This document shows positions 7,559 through 16,845 of a stretch of DNA of 64,000 nucleotides, in pieces. The stretch comes from SHVO01 sp964576515 (GTDB lineage: Bacteria > Pseudomonadota > Alphaproteobacteria > Rhodospirillales > Rhodospirillaceae): positions 1 to 64,000 of the forward strand of contig CAZNUW010000009.1 of NCBI GenBank assembly GCA_964576515.1, read 5' to 3'. The number at the start of each line of letters is the position of its first letter. Within the stretch, counting starts at the first letter, position 1. Both the position numbers and the translations under genes were made by a program. Under the pieces are notes generated by a model. That model worked only from the letters and a program-made list of their open reading frames with translations, was not told where the DNA came from and ran no database searches.

Positions 7559-9649
7559 CTATTCCTCCGGCTCCTCCGTGCTCGCGAGACTGAAACTCCC
7601 GCGCATCCAAATGCGGTTCCCCATCGCGTCCGCGGACGAACGCACGCGCACGCCTTTCGCGCCGATCCACACCGCGTGCGATCCTTCGCGCGCAAGGTCG
7701 ATGCGGTCAACGATCTGTCCTTTGCGGCAGATGTCGTAACTCGCGATCGTGCTGACGATCGTATCCACCTCGCCGCAGTCCTCGGCCAAGGCGTTCGCGT
7801 CGAACGCCACCAGCACGCGGCGGTTCGCGCGCACAAGCACGCAACCGCTCGCGTCGCACGCCATGTCCGCGCCCGGCCAATCCTCCGCCGCCGCGCCGTA
7901 GCGCTCCCGCCAAACGTCGCGGACAAAGCGTCCGCCCCGTCCCGGCGAAAAGATCAAGCCGCCGTCGTCGTGACGCACGGCCACCACGCGCGCACTTTCA
8001 TCCACCAGAAGATCCGGGCGCGCCGCCGTCCACGGCTGGATCAGCGCCGCGATCACCGGAAGAACGCCCAGCCAGCGGAAGCGCCCTTTCCAGAGGCAGA
8101 TGAAGATCAACCCCGCCGCCGCGGCCACCAGGAACGCCGTGCGCATCGGCGGCACATGCACCTGTGCGGCCGGCCAACTCGCGATCCCGCGCGCGATATC
8201 GTTCAGGACACCCACACCCGCGCCCATCGCTTTCAACGGGAGCTCATCAAGGCCGAACGGCATCAGCACGACGCCCGCCAGCCCCATCGGCATGATCCAG
8301 AATCCCGTCAGCGGCCCGGCGATCAGGTTCGCCGCCAGCGAATATGTCGGCAGCACATTGAAGTGGTAGATCGCGAACAGGTTCGTCGCTCCGCCCGCGA
8401 CCAGGTCCGTCACGACCAGCGCGAGGATATACACCCCTATCGCCCGCACGAGGGTGAAGCGGCCGTCGGGTGCGCGCCAAGGAATGCGCAACCAGGTCTG
8501 CTCGTACAGCGCCACCAGCGCCAGCACCGCGATGAACGACATCTGGAAGCTCGCGCCGAACACGGCGTCGGGGAAAATCACCATCAGCACGAAAGCGGCC
8601 CAGGCGATGGTGCGCACCGACAAGGCCGTACGGTCCAACAGCACCGCGGCCAGCACCACCGCGATCATCATGAACGAGCGCACCGTCGGCACGCTCATGC
8701 CGGAGATCAGAAGGTATCCGAACGTCACCGCCAGCGCCGTGCAGGCCGCGATCTTTTTCGTATCCGTGCGCAGCGCCACCGCAGGTATCAGCGCCAGCGC
8801 GCGGCGGATCAGGAAGAACACCACGCCCGCCAGCAGCGTCATGTGAAAGCCGGAGATCGACAGAAGATGCGCGAGGCCCGCCGCGCGGTAGTTTTCCTGC
8901 ACCCGCTCGGGGATCACGTTCTGCTCGCCGTTGATGAGGGCTGTCGCCACCGCGCCCGCCTCGCCCGGCACCGCCGCCGCGACGCGCGCGCCGATGTCCC
9001 GCCGCCAACGCTCTGTCGTTGCTGTGAACCGCGCGCGCCATGTCATCTCGGCCGCCGCGTCGGTTTTCTCCCAGCGCCCGACGGCGTAGCCCGTCCCGCC
9101 GATGCGCGCGAAATACAAAAAGCGTTGAAACTGAAATCCGTCCGGCACGGCGGGCCGCATAGCCGGGCCCACAACGGCCATCACGGTGATGACATCGCCG
9201 GTCTCAGGCAAACCGTGGCCGCGCGGGATGTTGAGGCGCAGGCGTTTCGGGATGCCGCCCTCGGGCACGCGCGGGAGTTTCGACGGCGCCAGCACGATCC
9301 GGTTCACGCCCGGCCGGCGTTCCGTCTCCACCACCTGGCCCGTGATCGGCACCGGGCCGATCTCCTTGGTCAGGAGCGGCGTGGCAACCAGGGCCGTGCG
9401 GAAATGCGCCGCGCTATGGCCGGCGGCCATGGCGATGATCGCGATCGCCAGCGGCCGTCCCCAGCGCACCCGCAGAAACGGGATCGCGCATAGGGCCGCT
9501 AATGGTCCCAGCCAGACAGAGGGGTCCTCGCGCCACCCGAAAAAAAGCGCGATGCCCGCGCCGAAGGCCACCACGATCCATAAGATCGCCCGGCCTTCCT
9601 GCTCCCTCAGCTCTTGCCGGAAATTCCCCCACGCCGCATATGGACGCAT
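7559..9649 (-). CDS. comEC: ComEC/Rec2-family membrane protein
   Basis: ComEC forms the inner-membrane channel for single-stranded DNA in natural transformation. In many non-competent alphaproteobacteria its role is untested. The 696 residues show two N-terminal membrane segments, a DUF4131-type soluble part (GQVVETERRPGVNRIVLAP), then the competence domain with HLLSISGFHMTLLAG, ISGMSVPTVRSFMM and about eight further membrane helices. The C-terminal 150 residues resemble the shortened alphaproteobacterial version: the metallo-beta-lactamase HxHxDH motif seen in longer homologues is absent. It is divergent from gltX with about 67 bases between starts. No other competence genes are nearby. Confidence 0.88.
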   Translation of the reverse strand: MRPYAAWGNFRQELREQEGRAILWIVVAFGAGIALFFGWREDPSVWLGPLAALCAIPFLRVRWGRPLAIAIIAMAAGHSAAHFRTALVATPLLTKEIGPVPITGQVVETERRPGVNRIVLAPSKLPRVPEGGIPKRLRLNIPRGHGLPETGDVITVMAVVGPAMRPAVPDGFQFQRFLYFARIGGTGYAVGRWEKTDAAAEMTWRARFTATTERWRRDIGARVAAAVPGEAGAVATALINGEQNVIPERVQENYRAAGLAHLLSISGFHMTLLAGVVFFLIRRALALIPAVALRTDTKKIAACTALAVTFGYLLISGMSVPTVRSFMMIAVVLAAVLLDRTALSVRTIAWAAFVLMVIFPDAVFGASFQMSFIAVLALVALYEQTWLRIPWRAPDGRFTLVRAIGVYILALVVTDLVAGGATNLFAIYHFNVLPTYSLAANLIAGPLTGFWIMPMGLAGVVLMPFGLDELPLKAMGAGVGVLNDIARGIASWPAAQVHVPPMRTAFLVAAAAGLIFICLWKGRFRWLGVLPVIAALIQPWTAARPDLLVDESARVVAVRHDDGGLIFSPGRGGRFVRDVWRERYGAAAEDWPGADMACDASGCVLVRANRRVLVAFDANALAEDCGEVDTIVSTIASYDICRKGQIVDRIDLAREGSHAVWIGAKGVRVRSSADAMGNRIWMRGSFSLASTEEPEE

Positions 9650-9716
9650 GGTTCACTCCCCCCGGGAGTATGCTAAACCACGGCCACCATTTAGCTAGCC
9701 TAATACGGACGAAAAC

Positions 9717-11114
9717 ATGAACGTTGTGACCCGTTTTGCCCCTTCCCCAACCGGCTACCTGCACATCGGCGGCGTCCGTACCGCGCTGTTCAACTACTTG
9801 TATGCCAAACACACCGGCGGCCAATTCCTTCTGCGCATCGAGGACACGGACCGCGAGCGTTCCATCCCGGCCGCCGTCGACGCCATCATGGCGGGCCTGA
9901 ACTGGCTGGGACTGCAATGGGACGGCGATCCCGTCTATCAGTTCGCGCGCGCCGATCTGCATCGCGCGGCCGCGCAAAAACTGCTGGCCGAAGGCAAGGC
10001 CTATCATTGCTACGCCACCCCGGACGAACTCACCGCCATGCGCGAGGAGCAGAAGGCCAAGGGTCTGCCGATCCGCTACGACGGCCGCTGGCGGGACCGC
10101 GACCCGAAGGACGCGCCCGCCGGCGTGAAGCCCGTGATCCGCCTCAAGGCGCCCCAGGAAGGCGACACCGTGTTGCACGATCTCGTACAAGGGCCGGTAC
10201 GGGTCGCGAACGCCCAGTTGGACGACATGATCCTGCTGCGCTCGGACGGCACACCCACCTATATGCTCTCTGTCGTCGTCGACGACATCGACATGGGCAT
10301 CACCCACGTCATCCGCGGCGACGATCACCTGAACAACGCCTTCCGCCAGTATCAGCTGATCCTGGCCTTGGGCGCGCCCGCGCCGCATTACGCCCATATC
10401 CCGCTTATCCATGGCGCGGACGGCGCAAAACTCTCCAAGCGTCACGGCGCGGTGGGCATCGAGTTCTATCGCGACGCCGGTTTCCTGCCCGAGGCGATGC
10501 GCAATTATTTCGTCCGCCTGGGCTGGAGCCACGGCGACGACGAGATTTTCTCCGACGCACAAGCCATTGAGTGGTTCGACATCGTCGACGTGAACCGCGC
10601 CGCCGCGCGCCTGGACATGGACAAACTCACCAGCGTCAACGGCCACTACATCCGCACCGCCGACGACGACCGTCTGGTGGATCTGGTACTGCCCTTCCTG
10701 GAGAATAAGCTGGGCCGCAAGGTCGACCAGCTCGGCCGCTTGCGCCAGGGCATGGCCAGCCTCAAGCAGCGCGCCAAGACCCTTCAGGACCTCGCCGACG
10801 GCGCCGTCTTCTTCGTCGGCAGCCGTCCGGTCCAGATCGACGAAAAAGCCGCCGGCATTCTGGCCGATGGCGGCAAAACCGCCGTCGAGGGAGTGCTCCC
10901 CTCCCTGGAATGGGCGCCCTCCTGGACCCATGGCGAGATCGAGGCCCGGGTCCGGGGCTATGCCGACCAGTCCGGCCAGAAGCTCGGGAAAGTCGCCCCG
11001 CCCCTGCGGGCCGCCGTCTGCGGGACCCTCAATTCCCCCCCGCTTTTCGAGGTTATGGAGGCCCTGGGCCAGGAAGAAACCATCGCCCGGCTGAAGGAGG
11101 CGGTGGCCGGATAG
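9717..11114 (+). CDS. gltX: Glutamyl-tRNA synthetase
   Basis: Charges tRNA-Glu (in many alphaproteobacteria also tRNA-Gln, later amidated by GatCAB). The 465-residue class I enzyme begins almost at the nucleotide-binding motif, APSPTGYLHIGG (8-19), and carries KLSKRHG near 238-244 as its KMSKS equivalent, followed by the anticodon-binding helical domain. Many alphaproteobacteria encode two GltX copies. This one sits at the canonical comEC-gltX-gltA position. Confidence 0.96.
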   Translation: MNVVTRFAPSPTGYLHIGGVRTALFNYLYAKHTGGQFLLRIEDTDRERSIPAAVDAIMAGLNWLGLQWDGDPVYQFARADLHRAAAQKLLAEGKAYHCYATPDELTAMREEQKAKGLPIRYDGRWRDRDPKDAPAGVKPVIRLKAPQEGDTVLHDLVQGPVRVANAQLDDMILLRSDGTPTYMLSVVVDDIDMGITHVIRGDDHLNNAFRQYQLILALGAPAPHYAHIPLIHGADGAKLSKRHGAVGIEFYRDAGFLPEAMRNYFVRLGWSHGDDEIFSDAQAIEWFDIVDVNRAAARLDMDKLTSVNGHYIRTADDDRLVDLVLPFLENKLGRKVDQLGRLRQGMASLKQRAKTLQDLADGAVFFVGSRPVQIDEKAAGILADGGKTAVEGVLPSLEWAPSWTHGEIEARVRGYADQSGQKLGKVAPPLRAAVCGTLNSPPLFEVMEALGQEETIARLKEAVAG

Positions 11115-11130
11115 CCGGGTTCACATTCAT

Positions 11131-11171
11131 GCGCGGTAACGTTGATTTACAAGCATTTACCGCGCTATAAG
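11131..11171 (+). promoter_or_regulatory. gltA promoter framed by an inverted repeat
   Basis: TTGATT (11142-11147) and TATAAG (11166-11171) are spaced by 18 bases. The 9-base arms GCGCGGTAA (11131-11139) and TTACCGCGC (11157-11165) are perfect inverted copies that flank the -35 and abut the -10. That geometry suits a dimeric regulator or a DNA loop better than a terminator, since no U-tract follows. Confidence 0.5.
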
Positions 11172-11250
11172 CAATGCAACATAACGGGGCGCCACCGGGG
11201 GATTTTTCGGGAATGAAACGGCGTCCGCTTCAAGGAGAAGGAACGCACCC

Positions 11251-12546
11251 ATGGCTAAGACAGTCACCCTGACGGACGACCAAAGCGGCAAGTCTTGGAA
11301 GTTCCCGGTCCTTGAAGGATCGACGGGTCCGGACGTTGTGGATATCCGCAAGTTCTACGCCGAAACCGACAAGTTTACCTACGACCCCGGTTTCACCTCG
11401 ACGGGCTCGTGCGAGTCCAAAATCACGTTCATCGATGGGGACAAGGGCGTCCTCATGCACCGCGGTTACCCCATTGAAGAATTGGCCGAGAACGCCAACT
11501 TCGAGGAAGTCGCCTACCTCCTCCTGTTCGGTGAACTGCCGACGGAAGCCCAGTACAACAAGTTCGAGCGCGACATCACCTACCACACGATGCTGCACGA
11601 GCAGTTCCATAACTTCTACTCGGGCTTCCGCCGCGACGCGCACCCGATGGCGATTATGTGCGGTGTGGTTGGCGCTCTCTCGGCCTTCTATCACGACAGC
11701 CTCGACATCAATAATCCTGACCATCGCCGCGTCTCGATGTACCGCCTGATCGCGAAGATGCCGACCATTGCCGCGTGGGCCTACAAGTACTCCCTCGGCC
11801 AGCCGTTCATCTATCCGCGCAACGACCTCTCCTACGCCGAGAACTTCCTCTACATGATGTTCGCGACGCCGTGCGAGGACTACGAGGTCAACCCGATCCT
11901 CGCCAAAGCCATGGATCGCATCCTGATCCTGCATGCCGACCACGAACAGAACGCCTCGACCTCGACCGTGCGCCTCGCCGGTTCGTCGGGCGCCAACCCG
12001 TTCGCGTGTATCGCGGCCGGCATCGCTTCGCTGTGGGGTCCCGCGCACGGCGGCGCCAACGAAGCCGTGCTCACCATGCTGAGCGAAATCGGCGACAAGA
12101 GCCGCATCCCCGAATTCGTGAAGCGTGCCAAGGACAAGAACGACAACTTCCGCCTCATGGGCTTCGGCCACCGCGTCTATAAGAACTACGATCCGCGCGC
12201 GCGCATCATGTCGCGCACCTGCGCCGAGGTTCTCGACGAACTCAAGATCAAGAACAACCCGCTGCTCGACATCGCCATGGAGCTCGAGCGCATCGCCCTC
12301 GAAGACGAATACTTCATCGAGAAGAAGCTCTACCCGAACGTCGATTTCTATTCGGGCATCATCTTCCAGGCGATGGGCATTCCGGTCTCGATGTTCACTG
12401 CCCTCTTCGCGTTGGCCCGCACCACCGGCTGGGTCTCGCAGTGGCAGGAAATGATCGAAGATCCGCAGCAGAAAATCGGCCGCCCGCGCCAGCTCTACAC
12501 GGGTCACACCCAGCGCAAGTTCGTCCCGATGACGGGGCGCAAATAA
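11251..12546 (+). CDS. gltA: Citrate synthase (type II)
   Basis: Condenses acetyl-CoA with oxaloacetate, the entry step of the TCA cycle. At 431 residues it is the hexameric, Gram-negative type. Active-site regions are clear: GPAHGGANEAVL and GFGHRVYKNYDPRA contain the substrate-binding His residues, and DFYSGI supplies the catalytic Asp. The N-terminal beta domain (MAKTVTLTDDQSGKSWKFPV) is typical. The ATG follows AAGGAGAAGG. Transcription probably starts at the promoter near 11170 and ends at the hairpin just downstream. Confidence 0.97.
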   Translation: MAKTVTLTDDQSGKSWKFPVLEGSTGPDVVDIRKFYAETDKFTYDPGFTSTGSCESKITFIDGDKGVLMHRGYPIEELAENANFEEVAYLLLFGELPTEAQYNKFERDITYHTMLHEQFHNFYSGFRRDAHPMAIMCGVVGALSAFYHDSLDINNPDHRRVSMYRLIAKMPTIAAWAYKYSLGQPFIYPRNDLSYAENFLYMMFATPCEDYEVNPILAKAMDRILILHADHEQNASTSTVRLAGSSGANPFACIAAGIASLWGPAHGGANEAVLTMLSEIGDKSRIPEFVKRAKDKNDNFRLMGFGHRVYKNYDPRARIMSRTCAEVLDELKIKNNPLLDIAMELERIALEDEYFIEKKLYPNVDFYSGIIFQAMGIPVSMFTALFALARTTGWVSQWQEMIEDPQQKIGRPRQLYTGHTQRKFVPMTGRK

Positions 12547-12572
12547 GGCTCTCGGAACCGCGAGTTCCGGAC

Positions 12573-12612
12573 AAAAAAAAGGCCGCATGAGCTTTCGCCC
12601 ATGCGGCCTTTT
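12573..12612. terminator. Bidirectional intrinsic terminator
   Basis: GGCCGCATG (12581-12589) pairs perfectly with CATGCGGCC (12600-12608). Eight A residues precede the stem and TTTT follows it. It sits between the convergent gltA and creatininase-like genes and can serve both. Confidence 0.9.
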
Positions 12613-12625
12613 ACTTTCTAGCGCC

Positions 12626-13480
12626 TTATTTCAGCAGCGCCTGGATCTGGGTCACCGCGGCGTTCAGCTTCATCTCGTGAAGCCGCTTGCCGAGTTCGAC
12701 GCTCGAACGACGCCCATCGCCGCTGATCCCGTTGTTGATCCGCTTGGCGTTCGGATCGGGCTTCTGGCCCGGCGGCAGCACCGGATCGCCGACGGCGGTC
12801 GCCAGCAGTTCTTTACGCACAAGCGTGCCGTCCTTATCTGCGAGCATCATCAGCGAGGTGTCCGGGATGCCGCCGTGCGTGCTCATCGGATAACCCTCCG
12901 CGACGATCTGCTTCAGGAATTCCATATTCACGGCATAAGCCTGATCGGCGAAGACCACCTTCACGCCTTCGGCGGCGTGCTTGTCGTTCACCTTCTTGGC
13001 CGCCGCGGCATAGACGCCGCCGTTCGGGCCTTGGCCGCCGCCGCTGTCGCCCATCAGAACGACGTTCTTGAAACCGTTGGCGACAGCGCCCTCGGCAAGG
13101 TGCTCAAGCACAACGCCCAGCACGTCGGCCGGCAAGCTGATGCCGCCCGGCAGATCCTTGGACATGCCCGTCGGCGTGTACGGCAGGATCGGGAACACGA
13201 TGGCGTTGCCAAGCTTGCGCGCGATATCAATCGCAAGCGGCTTGCCCATGAACTGGTGCCCGCCGATGACGTTCTGCGGGCCGCGCTGCTCGGTGCCGCC
13301 GGTGTAGATGATTGCGGTCGTCTTGCCGCCGTCGATCGCGGCCTTCAGTTCCGGCCACGTCATCAGTTCCATTTCCACATCCGCCGTGGGCGCGGGTGCG
13401 GCATTGGCCGCGGAGGTGATCGCGAACTGAGCGCCCATCATGAGCGCGAAGGCCGCGGTGGCAACAGCTAGCTTACGCAT
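12626..13480 (-). CDS. Exported creatininase-family protein
   Basis: The 284-residue product has a signal peptide ending near SAANAAPA and a creatininase fold (TEQRGP at 63-68, IARKLGNAIVFPILPY, GGISLPADV, GFKNVVLMGD). Creatininases are metal-dependent amidohydrolases. Classical members carry TEQHGPH and a later Asp as ligands, and secreted relatives read TEQNGPH...GKH with GDHGGNQ. Here the motif is TEQRGPQ...GGH and GDSGGGQ, so at least two expected His ligands are missing while Glu64, His75 and Asp145 remain. It may bind metal differently or not be an amidase. The start was set by AGGAGCT upstream and the signal peptide. The gene interrupts the lpxB-gltA neighbourhood and is probably accessory. 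Substrate unknown. Confidence 0.75.
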   Translation of the reverse strand: MRKLAVATAAFALMMGAQFAITSAANAAPAPTADVEMELMTWPELKAAIDGGKTTAIIYTGGTEQRGPQNVIGGHQFMGKPLAIDIARKLGNAIVFPILPYTPTGMSKDLPGGISLPADVLGVVLEHLAEGAVANGFKNVVLMGDSGGGQGPNGGVYAAAAKKVNDKHAAEGVKVVFADQAYAVNMEFLKQIVAEGYPMSTHGGIPDTSLMMLADKDGTLVRKELLATAVGDPVLPPGQKPDPNAKRINNGISGDGRRSSVELGKRLHEMKLNAAVTQIQALLK

Positions 13481-13538
13481 CGGATAGCTCCTCTGATTTG
13501 AAACGCCGGCGCGGCGTTTGGAGAGGATGGTATACGCC

Positions 13539-14711
13539 CTAACGTTTCGCGAGAAGCGCAAGAATGGTCTTGGCGGCAAGCCGGCTCGGCTTTTCGCCGG
13601 GCGGCGTCAGCCTCGACAGGGCGGCGGCAAAATCCGCCCGTTGCGCGGTGCGCCGCGGCTCGTCCCTGAGCAGCATGGCGAGGTCCTCGGCGAGAACGTC
13701 GGCACGACACATCCCCTGTAACCGCTCCGGAACGGCTTCATGCCCGACCAGGATGTTCACAAGATTCACCCGCCGCACCTTGGTCAGAATTCGGAACAAG
13801 AAAGCCGTCATTTTATTGACGCGATAGGCGATCACGTGCGGGACGCGCGCCATGGCAAGTTCAAGAGATACCGTTCCCGACGCCGCCAGCGCGACATCAA
13901 AGGCCGCGAAAGCATCCGCCCGGATATGGCTTTCCGCGACCAGCACCACGGGCACCGGCCAGCCGTTGATCTCCATCGTCACCTCCGCCGCCACGGCCGG
14001 CACGGTCGGAATAACAACCCGGATATCCCCGTACCGGGCCGTAAGCTGCGAAATCGCCTCCCTGAACACCGGTAACAACCGCGTGATTTCACTCCGCCGG
14101 CTGCCCGGCAACACACCGATCACTTTGGTCGCTTCCGCGATGCCGTGGAGGTCGCGGAAGCGATTGCGGTCCCCCTGGTCGAAACCGGCTTCGACCACGG
14201 GATGCCCCACCCAGGTCGTCGGAAGGCCGTGGCGCGTGAAATACGGCGGCTCGAACGGCAATAGCGCGAGCAAATGATGGATCCATTTCGCCAGTTGCTT
14301 CGCCCGCTTCGGCCGCCAGGCCCAAACCTGCGGCGCGACATAACGCACGCGCGGGATCGCGCTGTTTTTCTTCGCAAGGCGCTCATGCACCCGGCCAGTG
14401 AATCCCCAGGAATCGATGGTCACCAGGATGTCGGGTTGCTTGCCTTCGATATCCCGAACGGTTTCGGCGACACGTTGCAACACCATGCGCGCCTTTGGGA
14501 TCACCTCGAAAACGCCCAACAGCGCAAGTTCACGCACGTCGAACAAACTCTCGAACCCGTCGCGCTGCATCAGGTGGCCGCCAAGGCCGGCGAACCGCAC
14601 GCGTCCAAACGTCTGGTCGCGCAGCGCCTGGATCAGGAGCGCGCCAAGCTGATCGCCCGACGCCTCGCACGCGATGATATAGATGAGCGGGCCGTCGTTA
14701 GAGGACGCCAT
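13539..14711 (-). CDS. lpxB: Lipid-A-disaccharide synthase
   Basis: A GT19 glycosyltransferase that joins UDP-diacylglucosamine and lipid X into the lipid A disaccharide at the inner membrane. The 390 residues show IIACEASGDQLGA near the start, FAGLGGHLMQRDGFESL, YVAPQVWAWRPKRAKQL, TWVGHPVVE and LPGSRRSEI, all typical. It overlaps lpxI by 14 bases and is last in the lpxD-fabZ-lpxA-lpxI-lpxB run, so it should be co-transcribed with its substrate-supplying enzymes. Confidence 0.97.
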   Translation of the reverse strand: MASSNDGPLIYIIACEASGDQLGALLIQALRDQTFGRVRFAGLGGHLMQRDGFESLFDVRELALLGVFEVIPKARMVLQRVAETVRDIEGKQPDILVTIDSWGFTGRVHERLAKKNSAIPRVRYVAPQVWAWRPKRAKQLAKWIHHLLALLPFEPPYFTRHGLPTTWVGHPVVEAGFDQGDRNRFRDLHGIAEATKVIGVLPGSRRSEITRLLPVFREAISQLTARYGDIRVVIPTVPAVAAEVTMEINGWPVPVVLVAESHIRADAFAAFDVALAASGTVSLELAMARVPHVIAYRVNKMTAFLFRILTKVRRVNLVNILVGHEAVPERLQGMCRADVLAEDLAMLLRDEPRRTAQRADFAAALSRLTPPGEKPSRLAAKTILALLAKR

Positions 14712-15519
14712 CGGTCACTCCGACGAGAAACAAACCGGCGTCATCGGCCATTGCCACCATACGCGCGCGATCAAGCATGAAGGTATGGCCGGCCTCGACG
14801 GCGATACCGCGCAAGCCCGCGGCGGCGGCGTTGCGAACGGTATCCGGCCCAACGGTCGGAAGATCCACCCGGCGCTCTTGCTGCGGCTTTTTGGCCTTCA
14901 CAAGAACACCGCCGGTGACGCGGGCAAGCATCGCGTCCGTCCCATCCGCGGCTTCGGTCGCAACCAACGCACCATTGCGGACGACAACCGCTTGGCCGAC
15001 GTCCTTTTGTCCAAGTGCGAGAGCGCCCGCGAATCCTGCGCGAATATCGATCAATGCCTGGCCGTCGGGCGCATGACGGCCCATTACGCCACGCGGCGCC
15101 AATAATTCCGCGAGGATGCTGTCGGCGCCGATGACGTTGAATCCCTCCGCCTCGACTTCCGCGACAACGGCGGAGAGGAGACTATCGTCGCCAAGCGCAG
15201 CGCGGCCCGCGATCCGGGCCAACATCGCCGCCCCCTTAAGATCGGTGATAAGTTCGCTGAATTTCGGCCTTTGCACGGCGCCGGCCATCACCACATCCAT
15301 AACGCCCGCACCGCGCAGCGCGTCGAAGCCCTTGCCGACCTCGCCAAGCTTGATCCAGGAGTCCGCGGGACGAGGCAACGCCGCGTTGTCGGCGAAGCCC
15401 GCCAGCCCAAGCACATAGTACGGACGCGCGGAACTCATGCACGCGGAGACAAGCAGACCGGGAAGCGCGCCGCCGCCGGCAATAATCCCAAGCTTCGGCG
15501 CGCGCGTGAGCGCGGTCAC
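14698..15519 (-). CDS. lpxI: UDP-2,3-diacylglucosamine pyrophosphatase LpxI
   Basis: LpxI hydrolyses UDP-2,3-diacylglucosamine to lipid X. It is the unrelated replacement for LpxH used in Alphaproteobacteria. The 273 residues match the DUF1009 family: LGIIAGGGALPGLLV at the start, GEVGKGFDALR, and a C-terminal domain with DLPTVGPDTVRNAAAAGLRG and EAGHTFMLDR. It starts directly after the lpxA stop and overlaps lpxB. The position in the operon independently supports the function. Confidence 0.93.
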   Translation of the reverse strand: MTALTRAPKLGIIAGGGALPGLLVSACMSSARPYYVLGLAGFADNAALPRPADSWIKLGEVGKGFDALRGAGVMDVVMAGAVQRPKFSELITDLKGAAMLARIAGRAALGDDSLLSAVVAEVEAEGFNVIGADSILAELLAPRGVMGRHAPDGQALIDIRAGFAGALALGQKDVGQAVVVRNGALVATEAADGTDAMLARVTGGVLVKAKKPQQERRVDLPTVGPDTVRNAAAAGLRGIAVEAGHTFMLDRARMVAMADDAGLFLVGVTDGVL

Positions 15520-16347
15520 TTAAGGAGAGCCGTTGCCGTTGACGATGCCCGGCGTGCACATCGGCCGGGTGGAGTCTTCACGGATGAAGTTGATGATATC
15601 CATCACGCCGGCATGATCTTTGAACAACTCGGCGACTTCGTTCAAACGCTCCGCCATTGTTCCACCTTGCGAGAACAACAGGCCATAGGCGGTCCGCAGG
15701 CTCCTGATGTCTTCGCGCGAGAAACCGCGACGGCGTAAGCCGACGATATTGAGGCCGGTCAGGCGCGCGCGATTACCCATGGCCAGGGCGTACGGGATGA
15801 CGTCTTTCTCGACGCCAGTGACGCCGCCGATCATCGCGTGTTTCCCGATGCGGACATACTGATGCACGCCCGAAAGGCCGCCGATGATCGCGTACTCGCC
15901 GATTTCCACGTGGCCACCGAGGGCGACGTTGTTGGTCAGGATAACATTGTCGGCAATGATGCAGTCATGCGCGACATGCGAGCCGACCATAAAAAAGCAA
16001 TTGCTCCCGACGCGCGTTTCCATGCGGCCCTGTTCGGTGCCGACATGCATGGTGACGTGCTCGCGGATCGTGTTGTTTTCCCCGACGATGAGGCGCGCGG
16101 GTTCGCCTTTATACCGCAGGTGCTGCGGCGCGAGACCGAGGGACGCGAAAGGATGGATCAGCGTGTTCGCGCCGACCGAGGTATGCCCCTCGAGCACGAC
16201 ATGGGACAACAGTCTGACGTTATCGCCGACCGTGACATTGGGACCGATCGTGCAGAACGGACCGATCTGAACGCCGTCGCCGATCTTCGCCGCGGGGTCG
16301 ACGACAGCCGTAGGGTGAATGTTCGTAATGGGGCGTGAGGTATCCAA
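15520..16347 (-). CDS. lpxA: UDP-N-acetylglucosamine acyltransferase
   Basis: Transfers a 3-hydroxyacyl chain from ACP to UDP-GlcNAc, the first step of lipid A synthesis. The 275-residue left-handed beta-helix starts IHPTAVVDPAAKIGDGVQIGPFC and contains the catalytic-loop segment NTIREHVTMHVGT and NNVALGGHVEIGEYAIIGG, followed by the C-terminal helical part. It abuts lpxI and lies 4 bases after fabZ. Confidence 0.97.
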   Translation of the reverse strand: MDTSRPITNIHPTAVVDPAAKIGDGVQIGPFCTIGPNVTVGDNVRLLSHVVLEGHTSVGANTLIHPFASLGLAPQHLRYKGEPARLIVGENNTIREHVTMHVGTEQGRMETRVGSNCFFMVGSHVAHDCIIADNVILTNNVALGGHVEIGEYAIIGGLSGVHQYVRIGKHAMIGGVTGVEKDVIPYALAMGNRARLTGLNIVGLRRRGFSREDIRSLRTAYGLLFSQGGTMAERLNEVAELFKDHAGVMDIINFIREDSTRPMCTPGIVNGNGSP

Positions 16348-16351
16348 GAGA

Positions 16352-16816
16352 TCAGGAGCCCATGATCATTGCGGTATAGACAGCTTCGGCGACGACGGTA
16401 TCGCCGACGCGCGCTTCGCCCGTGAAACGCCACACGTTGGCGCGCTGGCGTTCCTTGCGACAGATCAAACGCAATTGATCGCCCGGCTCAACCGGCTTGC
16501 GGAAACGTGCGTTCTCGATGCTCATGAAATACACGAGCTTTCCTTCCGCCGACGCACCGAGCGTGGCCACGACAATCACCGCGGCGGTCTGCGCCATCGC
16601 TTCGATAATAAGAACGCCCGGCATGACCGGACGGCCCGGGAAGTGCCCCTGGAAGAAGGGCTCATTCGCCGTGACGTTCTTGATGCCGACCGCAGACTCG
16701 CCCGGAACGACGTCGATCAGGCGATCGACCATCAAAAACGGGTAACGGTGGGGGATCATCTCGACGATCCGATGGATGTCGATGGTGATCCCTGGATTGG
16801 AAGACTGTCCGTCCAT
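16352..16816 (-). CDS. fabZ: 3-hydroxyacyl-ACP dehydratase FabZ
   Basis: Dehydrates 3-hydroxyacyl-ACP in fatty acid elongation and so competes with LpxA/LpxD for the same substrate, which explains the shared operon. The 154-residue hot-dog protein has the active-site His in IPHRYPFLMVDR and the Glu in MPGVLIIEAMAQ, plus NEPFFQGHFPG. I chose the internal ATG (MDGQSSNPG) because a further 28 upstream residues would run into lpxD and lack family similarity. Confidence 0.96.
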   Translation of the reverse strand: MDGQSSNPGITIDIHRIVEMIPHRYPFLMVDRLIDVVPGESAVGIKNVTANEPFFQGHFPGRPVMPGVLIIEAMAQTAAVIVVATLGASAEGKLVYFMSIENARFRKPVEPGDQLRLICRKERQRANVWRFTGEARVGDTVVAEAVYTAMIMGS

Positions 16817-16845
16817 ACGCGCGCTCCAACTCAGATGGACACGTT

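Noticed and set aside
7496..9493. 665-codon plus-strand frame opposite comEC
   Set aside because: It is the antisense shadow of a GC-rich gene: Arg/His-rich, without domain content, and comEC on the other strand has a clear fold and motifs.
15236..15559. Alternative frame with MHAGHRQRQ start overlapping lpxI and lpxA
   Set aside because: Shadow of lpxI and lpxA; no coding signal of its own.
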